64,000 nucleotides of DNA from Flavobacteriales bacterium (lineage in GTDB: Bacteria > Bacteroidota > Bacteroidia > Flavobacteriales_D > Parvicellaceae). Under the pieces are notes generated by a model, which worked only from the letters and a program-made list of their open reading frames with translations, did no database searches and had not been told where the DNA came from. The DNA lies in NCBI GenBank assembly GCA_025210295.1, contig JAOASC010000048.1:62001-126000 (forward strand), read 5' to 3'. A program made the position numbers and the translations under genes. Below, piece after piece: positions 57,889 to 64,000 of this stretch (position 1 is the stretch's first letter; every line of letters starts with the position of its first letter).

Positions 57889-57898
57889 AATTGTTTTT

Positions 57899-60800
57899 TT
57901 AATCATTATTTAAATCTAATTCCTCAATATCTTCTTCACCACTTTTATTTTGGTTCTGACTTTCCAAAGCATCGATATAATCAATTCGATCTTGGGCTTT
58001 TTGCTTAATTTCTACATCATCTTTTCCCTCGTAATTATCAATAACACTTTGTAAACTAGATCGTGCATTATAATAGTCTTCAAGCGCAATAAAGTTTTCT
58101 CCCAACAACAAGATTGCTTTTGCTATCCAGTAGTCGTAACTTGGTTTCTGATTCACCAACTCCATAATCTCTAATTCACACTCCTCATAATTAGCTTCTT
58201 CATATAAAATTTCGGCTACATAATACTTTGCTTCTGCTCCTTTTATACTCTTCGTTTTATTATTACACGCTCTCAATACAGCTTTGGCATTTTCGTAATC
58301 TCTGGTCTCTCTTAAAGAAAGCCCTTTAATCCTTAAAGCTTCTACCTCTGTTACGTCCTCTAATCCAGAAAGCGCCAACACTTTATCTGCATAAGCAATT
58401 GCATTAGGATAATCATTCAATTTCCAATTACACCACATTTGCTGGATAATTGCTGTGGTTATATTATCTGTATTGGCGGCAACAGACTCCAACTTATTAT
58501 AGTTCGTTTTGGCTGTTTCATAATCTCCATTAGCATAGCTAATTTGAGAACCATACTGTAAGGCTTCTTCATAATACTCATTATTTGGCTTACTAATCAC
58601 AAAATTATAATGTTCCAAAGACTTGTTCTGGTCGGTTGTATAATAACATGTTGCTAGGTAAAAATGAGCACTTATTTGATGTACTCCATTAGGCACTTTT
58701 TGCAAGTAAGTCTGACTCTCTCGCTCTATCAAATTACAATCCCCTTTATTCCACGCCATGTATACTGGTTCCCACAATGCAGAATCTACTTCTGCCGATT
58801 CTACACTAACCCCTCTACGTTTCAACCAATCATAATACCCTGGCAAATCATCTCTCCCAATAAAAACACTCTTCATTTGCGCAATAGCAGACTCTTTTTC
58901 AATGGTAGCAGAAGGATATTCATCCAGCACTCTTAACAAATAAACTTCAGCCTCATTATAGTTTTTCTCTCTCACATAAATACCACCTAAATTGACCATC
59001 ATTTCAGGAACATATCGATTATTCGGATAGTCTTTAATGAAATCTTTATACACCTTAATTGCTTTATCATTATTCCCTTGCTGCTGGTATGCTTGGGCTA
59101 ATTCTCTAAGTGAAAGTACTTGATAAGTCGATTTTGGATATTTATCTGTTAAAGCTTTAAGAGTTTTTGCTTTTCCTTTAATATCCCCCAATAAACCTTG
59201 TGATTTTGCCTTTTGAAAATAAGCGTACGCCATATTCCCTTGACCTATATTTATTGCTTTGGAATAATTAGCTACCGCCAACTTATCATCTGGAAGTAAG
59301 TAATAGCAATCGGCTAATCTTAAATAGGCATCTTCAAGTTTTTTAGCATCAACACGATCCTTTAACTGAATAAAGTTTCTAAATGCTGTAATCGATTTTT
59401 CTAAATTCGACTTTCTAGCTGCTCGGTTCTCACTACTCACATTCAATTCACCATCCTTAAATGGGTGTGCTTTCATAAAATATGCATAAGCAACACTATA
59501 ATCAGCTTCTCTAAAAACATTAGTTAAAGCTGCTCCTGGCTCTAACCTAAACTCAACAAATTTATCAATAGCTTGTTCGTAATCTTTCTTTTTATAATAA
59601 GCTTCACCAGTCCAATATAAACTTGCCGCATTCGTCTTTTTATCAAAAGGATACTTCTCTACTTGTTTAAAACGTACAATAGCCTCATCGTATTGATTAT
59701 TTTGAAACAACTCTATTCCTCTGTTAAAAGCGATATTTTGATATGCTTGTTTTATTCGATTATCTTTTCGTTTTATTTTTTCTATAGACGCTAAAGCTTC
59801 ATCATATTTCTTAGTCGTCATATAACCTTTAATTAAAAATTCATAAGCCTCGTCCAACTGTTCTGACTTTGGATATTTATCTATATATTCTAAAAATGCT
59901 TCTGTTGATTCACTGTATGGACCATCTATTTGATAAGCTAGTTTTGCATAATTGAATAAAGCATTCTCTTGAATTTCTGGATCAAAATGTAATTTACTTG
60001 CTGCCTTAAACGCTATTCTAGCCTCCAATCGGTTATCAAACTGTAAAAAACAATCTCCCAATTGATACATTGCTATTTGAGAAAGCGTATCTCTCCTAGA
60101 AGAAACTCTTTTATAATTATTAACTGCATTCTGATAATCTTTTGTTTGATAATATGCGTATGCTAATTGATAATTGGATATTCTTGTTGATTTTGCTCCT
60201 TTTTTAAACTCTTTTAAATAAGGAATGGCCTCCTTATACCTTTTTTCAAAATAATAAGCATCTCCTATCAACTTCGCATATTCTGCTCTTCGTTTTTTAC
60301 TAATTGTTTCAAAATACTGCGGTGCATAATCAATGAGTTCCTCATACTTCTTTTGTTTATGATAAATTTGCGCCACGTAATAAGGCACTATATTTTTAAA
60401 CATTTCCGAATCAGAAATTTGCTTAAAACCATTTAATGCTGTTTGGTAGTTTTTTTCAGTATAAGCAATATGGCTGTAGTAATAAAGCGCTGGTGTTTGA
60501 TAACTTGAAGATTCATCTTTAATTGCTGCAAAATGTACTTTAGCTTCTGAATACTTCTTTACATAAAAATAACTGTATCCTAATTTGAATTCATATTCTG
60601 TTTTTTCGTTATCGGACAAATAATAAGGATCCACTTGCTCAAAATACTCAATAACTGATTTAAACTTTTTTAATCTATATTTTTGTAAACCTAACTGAAA
60701 ATAGACCGTTTGAGCTTTAGAATGTTCTGGATGTTCGACGGCAAAACGACTCAATAAATATTCTGCATCTTGATGAAATAATTCTAACGCGCAAATAGCA

Positions 60801-61039
60801 TAATAGTACTCTGCATTTATTTTGGTCTCATTTTGAGGTGTTTTAATTGCATTAATAACCTCTAAAAACTTTTCCTGAGCTGGACTAAATTTTTCTTTAT
60901 CAAAGAGTTCTTGCGCCTCTCTATAAGCCACATACTCATCGGTATAAACTCCAGTTTTTTGAGCCCAACCAAACAACGTAACGATCAGAAAAAGAAACAG
61001 CAAAAACGCTTTCACTCTTATATTATTGATAAACATCAT
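57899..61039 (-). CDS. Large exported TPR protein
   Basis: The 1046-residue protein begins with a signal peptide (about residues 10-26; AFLLFLFLIVTLFGWAQ) and is otherwise nearly all tetratricopeptide repeats, roughly two dozen, with the usual Y..A...YF positions and D/E-rich helix ends (for example YSEAKVHFAAIKD, YDEAIVRFKQVEKYP). It is probably a periplasmic scaffold and may hold partner proteins of the outer-membrane barrel encoded next. The C-terminus is acidic (EEDIEELDLNND). It is first in a four-gene operon with the barrel, SemiSWEET-like and 57-residue genes. A TATCTTTG -7 box lies 56-63 bases upstream. Confidence 0.87.
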   Translation of the reverse strand: MMFINNIRVKAFLLFLFLIVTLFGWAQKTGVYTDEYVAYREAQELFDKEKFSPAQEKFLEVINAIKTPQNETKINAEYYYAICALELFHQDAEYLLSRFAVEHPEHSKAQTVYFQLGLQKYRLKKFKSVIEYFEQVDPYYLSDNEKTEYEFKLGYSYFYVKKYSEAKVHFAAIKDESSSYQTPALYYYSHIAYTEKNYQTALNGFKQISDSEMFKNIVPYYVAQIYHKQKKYEELIDYAPQYFETISKKRRAEYAKLIGDAYYFEKRYKEAIPYLKEFKKGAKSTRISNYQLAYAYYQTKDYQNAVNNYKRVSSRRDTLSQIAMYQLGDCFLQFDNRLEARIAFKAASKLHFDPEIQENALFNYAKLAYQIDGPYSESTEAFLEYIDKYPKSEQLDEAYEFLIKGYMTTKKYDEALASIEKIKRKDNRIKQAYQNIAFNRGIELFQNNQYDEAIVRFKQVEKYPFDKKTNAASLYWTGEAYYKKKDYEQAIDKFVEFRLEPGAALTNVFREADYSVAYAYFMKAHPFKDGELNVSSENRAARKSNLEKSITAFRNFIQLKDRVDAKKLEDAYLRLADCYYLLPDDKLAVANYSKAINIGQGNMAYAYFQKAKSQGLLGDIKGKAKTLKALTDKYPKSTYQVLSLRELAQAYQQQGNNDKAIKVYKDFIKDYPNNRYVPEMMVNLGGIYVREKNYNEAEVYLLRVLDEYPSATIEKESAIAQMKSVFIGRDDLPGYYDWLKRRGVSVESAEVDSALWEPVYMAWNKGDCNLIERESQTYLQKVPNGVHQISAHFYLATCYYTTDQNKSLEHYNFVISKPNNEYYEEALQYGSQISYANGDYETAKTNYNKLESVAANTDNITTAIIQQMWCNWKLNDYPNAIAYADKVLALSGLEDVTEVEALRIKGLSLRETRDYENAKAVLRACNNKTKSIKGAEAKYYVAEILYEEANYEECELEIMELVNQKPSYDYWIAKAILLLGENFIALEDYYNARSSLQSVIDNYEGKDDVEIKQKAQDRIDYIDALESQNQNKSGEEDIEELDLNND

Positions 61040-61094
61040 ACGACTTTATTTATTATTTAAAAAGCTTCAACAAAGTGAAACTTTTCTAATTTAT

Positions 61095-61102
61095 CAAAGA
61101 TA
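61095..61102 (-). promoter_or_regulatory. -7 promoter box upstream of the TPR/barrel operon
   Basis: On the minus strand TATCTTTG matches TAnnTTTG exactly, 56 bases before the start codon of the TPR gene. No TTG occurs at the usual spacing, the nearest being eight bases too far, so the match is partial. Confidence 0.4.
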
Positions 61103-61226
61103 ATAAGGTGGTTTTCGGTTTCTTGGGGATCAAGAATATTTTGTTAACGCATAAGTGTTTATTTTGTTACATTAAAATCCCTTTTCGAAATTAACCTATA
61201 TTAACGAATAGCTTTCTATTTATCCA

Positions 61227-61234
61227 TATCTTTG
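61227..61234 (+). promoter_or_regulatory. -7 promoter box upstream of the YceI lipoprotein gene
   Basis: TATCTTTG matches TAnnTTTG and ends 19 bases before the ATG, in the 214-base divergent space shared with the TPR operon. The -33 half is weak. Confidence 0.45.
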
Positions 61235-61253
61235 CAAAAAACAATTATAAACC

Positions 61254-61919
61254 ATGAAAAAAATATTTATTACAGGTTTTGCTTTCGCTGCACTTTTAAG
61301 CTCATGTGGTGAAGCAGAAAACAAGATTGAATCGCACGAAGCAAAAGAAGTAAAACATGAAGAAGTAAAAGAAACTTCTGTTAAGTACACTACTATTCAA
61401 GAAGGAAGTGTTGTGAAGTGGATGGGATCTCATATTGGAGGTGTAGGAGCTCATAATGGAACCGTTTCTGTTTCTGAAGGAGAACTTACAGTTACTGATG
61501 GAAAATTGGCCAATGGAAAGTTTTCTATTGATATGTCAACTATTCATGTTGAAGATTTAGAAAAAGACTCTGAAGATTACGGAAAACTAGTTGGGCACTT
61601 AGAAAATGAAGACTTTTTTAATGTTGCTAAATTTACTAATGCTACATTTGAATTAACAGAAGTTACTCCTCTTGAAGAAGGTGATTTTAACTCAAAAATA
61701 ACTGGAAACTTATCTTTATTAGGAGTTGAAAGAAGCATTTCTTTTGATGCTAAAATTGACATTGCTGATAATGAAGTAACCATTAACTCTCAAACATTTA
61801 CAATCGATAGAACACAATGGGGGAATGAGTACAACAAAGAAGGAGCTGAAGGAGTTCCTGCTGATTATATCATTAGCAATGATATCACACTGACCATAGA
61901 AACTTCTATTGGAAAGTAA
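61254..61919 (+). CDS. YceI-family lipoprotein
   Basis: The 221-residue precursor has an SPII signal (MKKIFITGFAFAALLSSCGE; Cys18), then a Glu/Lys-rich linker to about residue 43. The YceI fold (about 45-220) shows the family blocks VVKWMGSHIGGVGAHNGTVSV, LANGKFSIDMSTIHVEDLE, FNVAKFTNATFELTEV and DFNSKITGNLSLLGVERSISF, ending ISNDITLTIE. YceI domains form a beta-barrel pocket that binds long isoprenoid chains or lipids. The lipid anchor places it in the periplasm or on the outer membrane. Ligand is unknown. Confidence 0.9.
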   Translation: MKKIFITGFAFAALLSSCGEAENKIESHEAKEVKHEEVKETSVKYTTIQEGSVVKWMGSHIGGVGAHNGTVSVSEGELTVTDGKLANGKFSIDMSTIHVEDLEKDSEDYGKLVGHLENEDFFNVAKFTNATFELTEVTPLEEGDFNSKITGNLSLLGVERSISFDAKIDIADNEVTINSQTFTIDRTQWGNEYNKEGAEGVPADYIISNDITLTIETSIGK

Positions 61920-61970
61920 GTTTTGATGTGAGTAATCTAAACACTCACTAATCATATATTAATTGGTTAA

Positions 61971-61999
61971 AAAAAGAGGGCTAAACGCCCTCTTTTTAT
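61971..61999 (+). terminator. Intrinsic terminator between YceI and PorP genes
   Basis: AAAAAGAGGGC (61971-61981) and GCCCTCTTTTT (61987-61997) form an 11-bp stem with a five-base loop. A and T tracts on both sides allow it to work for the convergent gene as well. Confidence 0.85.
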
Positions 62000-62029
62000 T
62001 TTCCTTATTTATATACTATCAAAATACGT

Positions 62030-62962
62030 TTAAAAATATCTAGCTCCTCTTTTCCCCCCTTTTAATCCATTTCTAGGCGCAATTCTGTAGGTTAGATGTA
62101 GTTCGTGCGAACCGTTACTATACGTCTTAATATTAGATGTCGTTACATCGTAAGAATACCCAAACTCAACTCCTGAATAGTTAAAACCAAACATCGCCAC
62201 AATTGCATCTTGATGCCTATATGAAGCCCCTACCCAATACTTATTTTCATAAATAAATCTAGAACTAATATCAAACTGCATCGGTAATGCTTCTATCGCT
62301 TGCACTAAAAAACCTGGTTGAATTGTCAACACATCACTTGCATCAATATTTACCCCTCCCATTAGGTAATAGTTCCTCACAAAATTATTCTTAACATCAT
62401 TAGCTATATTATAAATATCAGTTTGAGTTTGAATAAGGTTAACAATAGATAGCGCGACAAAGTATTTATCTGCATTATGATAATAAGCTCCAAAAGTTGC
62501 ATCTGGCAACAATTGATTATCATAAGCTGCTATTATTGTAGGATCATCTGGTAAATACGTCTCTAATTTCTTTTTATCCAAAGCGTGTTGACTCAAAGTA
62601 CCTGACAGTCCTAATGACAGCTGATGATGATTCTCACCAGATTTAAACAATGAAAACTGATACGCTCCAGCTAAACCTAATCCAGTTCTTCGAGTTGGCC
62701 CTGCTGCTTCATTATAAAGCGTAATTCCTGCACCTAAACCACCAAATATATTCATATTAGTAGACAAATACTGTGTTGCTGGCGCCTCTTTGATTGCTGA
62801 CCATTGTCTGCGCACTCCTATGTGAACAGGAATTCCTTTTTGCGTACCAGCAAAAGCTGGATTAATAGTAAACTTATCAAACATATACTGACTTTGCAAA
62901 GCCAATTGTTGTCCAAAACTTACAAAAGAGGCAAATAATGATATTAAAAATAGATATTTCAT
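62030..62962 (-). CDS. PorP/SprF-family type IX secretion membrane protein
   Basis: The 310-residue protein has a signal peptide (MKYLFLISLFASFVSFGQQ) and the PorP/SprF pattern: QSQYMFDKFTINPAFAGTQKGIPVHIGVRRQWSAIKEAPATQ at the start of the mature part, then barrel-like strands, and FGFNYSGVEFGYSYDVTTSNIKTYSNGSHELHLTYRI near the end (quoted in part). These outer-membrane barrels hold T9SS cargo with type B C-terminal domains at the surface. It lies three bases after the stop of just such a cargo gene, so the pair is a matched SprB/SprF-like unit. Confidence 0.92.
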   Translation of the reverse strand: MKYLFLISLFASFVSFGQQLALQSQYMFDKFTINPAFAGTQKGIPVHIGVRRQWSAIKEAPATQYLSTNMNIFGGLGAGITLYNEAAGPTRRTGLGLAGAYQFSLFKSGENHHQLSLGLSGTLSQHALDKKKLETYLPDDPTIIAAYDNQLLPDATFGAYYHNADKYFVALSIVNLIQTQTDIYNIANDVKNNFVRNYYLMGGVNIDASDVLTIQPGFLVQAIEALPMQFDISSRFIYENKYWVGASYRHQDAIVAMFGFNYSGVEFGYSYDVTTSNIKTYSNGSHELHLTYRIAPRNGLKGGKRGARYF

Positions 62963-62965
62963 AGT

Positions 62966-64000
62966 TTATCGTACAATTGTTACAGGACCTGTATAAACAG
63001 CATCATCAATAATTCTTATTGAATAATAATAGGTTGCGGCAGGTAAATGCTTTCCATTAAACATTCCATCCCAAGGAGCGGAATATCCTATAGATTCAAA
63101 CACCACTTTACCCCATTTGTTATATATTATCACTTCACACTCAGGGTAGAGTTCTATATGCTCTAAATACCATGTGTCATTATACCCATCTCCTTCTGGA
63201 GTAAAAGCAGAAGGCGGGGTTAAACATGGCTGCTCATTAACGGGCACTACTATTGTAGTGTCTTTAGTACAATTTAGAATATCGGTAACTGTTAGGGTGT
63301 AATCTCCACTATACAAATCATAGATATTAGGCCCTGTTTCATTGTTATAATCCCAATCAAAAGCAAAGCCACCATTTCCTCCTGTTGGTTCAGTCTCAAT
63401 TGCGGCATCTGCAATATCTCTACAACTCAAAGGGAATAACTCATAATGAATCACAATTGGTTCTGGCTCATGCACCACACCTCTTACATAAACTTCACAC
63501 CCTTTGGTATCATAAACGGTTGCTTCATAAACACCAGGAGGTAGATTTTCAATAATTTGAGTCGTGTCTCCATTATTCCATGGGTAAAAATACCCCCCAC
63601 TATTTCCTCCTGTAATAATAGCCTCTATTCTCCCGTCGTTTTCGCCATAACAAGTTACATCTTGTACATCTAATTCTCCCTCTAACAATGGCGGCTCACT
63701 AATTACTATAGTTCTGTATGCTTCACAAGCATTAGAATCTATCACTTGTACAATATATTCATCTGCTGGATAGTTCACTAAATCTTCAGTATTGACACTC
63801 AACTCATAAGTAGAATTTGTCCAAGAATAATCATACCCTATTGTCCCCCCTGTTACTGTAACATCTATAGCTCCGTCTGAAAGCTCAAAACACGAAACAT
63901 CCGTCACTACAGAATCGATCATTAACTGATCAGGTTGTGTTACAATAACCGTATCGATCAAAACACAATTATGGTCATCTGTAGTGGTACAAATCAAGGT
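62966..64000 (-). CDS. SprB-repeat T9SS type B cargo protein, C-terminal part
   Basis: The frame continues beyond the right edge, so only the last 344 residues are seen. Three SprB-like repeat domains of about 75 residues (openings such as DVSCFELSDGAIDVTVTGG and DVTCYGENDGRIEAIITGG) are followed by the T9SS type B (CHU_C) sorting domain, FTPEGDGYNDTWYLEHIE, YPECEVIIYNKWGKVVFES, PWDGMFNGKHLPAATYYY, YTGPVTIVR. The protein is secreted by the type IX system and probably acts as a gliding adhesin or surface fibre. PorP/SprF follows at three bases. Its N-terminus and size are unknown. Confidence 0.93.
   Translation of the reverse strand, partial: TLICTTTDDHNCVLIDTVIVTQPDQLMIDSVVTDVSCFELSDGAIDVTVTGGTIGYDYSWTNSTYELSVNTEDLVNYPADEYIVQVIDSNACEAYRTIVISEPPLLEGELDVQDVTCYGENDGRIEAIITGGNSGGYFYPWNNGDTTQIIENLPPGVYEATVYDTKGCEVYVRGVVHEPEPIVIHYELFPLSCRDIADAAIETEPTGGNGGFAFDWDYNNETGPNIYDLYSGDYTLTVTDILNCTKDTTIVVPVNEQPCLTPPSAFTPEGDGYNDTWYLEHIELYPECEVIIYNKWGKVVFESIGYSAPWDGMFNGKHLPAATYYYSIRIIDDAVYTGPVTIVR

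Noticed and set aside
1-64000. tRNA, rRNA, insertion sequences, prophage or plasmid origin
   Set aside because: No tRNA-like GGTTCRA arm in a foldable context, no rRNA stretch, no transposase or integrase frame and no terminal inverted repeats were recognised on reading both strands. A covariance-model scan would be needed to exclude small RNAs.

Overview
The window is AT-rich, densely coded DNA from a member of the Bacteroidota, most likely a marine-type Flavobacteriales. The evidence is the gliding lipoprotein GldH, a PorP/SprF protein, type IX secretion sorting domains of both type A and type B, an IPExxxVDY-family protein next to pyruvate kinase, a type III glutamine synthetase, many SPII lipoproteins, and promoters of the Bacteroidota form TTG-N19/20-TAnnTTTG. 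The G+C content was judged by eye only. No rRNA, tRNA, CRISPR array, transposase, integrase or phage gene was seen. The longest stretch without a gene is about 240 bases (46914-47155).

Layout. 1-6.2 kb: end of a dihydrolipoyl dehydrogenase gene, a membrane protein, Lgt, two exported proteins of unknown function, an Mpl-type Mur ligase and an SSAT-like acetyltransferase. 5.4-8.7 kb: a HEAT-repeat DNA alkylation repair protein divergent from an HxlR regulator, a cation/proton antiporter and a TRIC-family channel. 8.8-15.4 kb (minus strand): HemW, three tandem FKBP-type isomerases, an M42 aminopeptidase, pyruvate kinase and the IPExxxVDY protein. 15.4-19.6 kb: a DUF5723-like/TSP3/OmpA protein with a lipoprotein partner. 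19.6-26.0 kb: folA-thyA (ATGA overlap), an unknown exported protein, a DUF2167 protein, a RimK-like ligase and glutamine synthetase III. 26.2-31.1 kb: four proteins of unknown function around an SPFH protein. 31.2-36.6 kb: RicT (PSP1), GldH, RseP, a dihaem cytochrome c peroxidase and a lipoprotein with an NlpC/P60-like Cys/His arrangement. 36.7-39.3 kb: a secreted MORN/YwqK-repeat protein and a DnaQ-like exonuclease. 39.3-46.9 kb: three tandem proteins resembling PorE (TPR, PD40 propeller, carboxypeptidase-regulatory-like domain, and OmpA in two of the three). 47.2-51.5 kb: a 2-oxoacid dehydrogenase E2, a fused glycosyltransferase and an aspartoacylase-like enzyme. 51.7-55.7 kb: a repeat-rich T9SS cargo protein and two unknowns. 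55.7-61.0 kb: an apparent operon of TPR protein, outer-membrane barrel, SemiSWEET-like protein and a 57-residue membrane protein. 61.3-64.0 kb: a YceI lipoprotein, then PorP/SprF downstream of a SprB-repeat T9SS type B protein that runs off the right edge.

How the parts fit. Much of the window serves the cell envelope: lipoprotein maturation (Lgt), peptidoglycan recycling (Mpl) and anchoring (OmpA domains), periplasmic folding (FKBPs), envelope-stress proteolysis (RseP), and type IX secretion with gliding (GldH, PorP/SprF, PorE-like proteins, type A and B cargo). The housekeeping genes (pyk, folA, thyA, glnN, lpd, E2, hemW) are intact apart from the lpd gene cut by the left edge. The most unusual items are the six ~40-residue repeats inserted in the 1168-residue PorE-like protein, the tandem PorE-like trio, the TPR/barrel/small-membrane-protein operon, the NlpC-like lipoprotein, and a glycosyltransferase fused to what looks like a decayed sugar-phosphate transferase domain.
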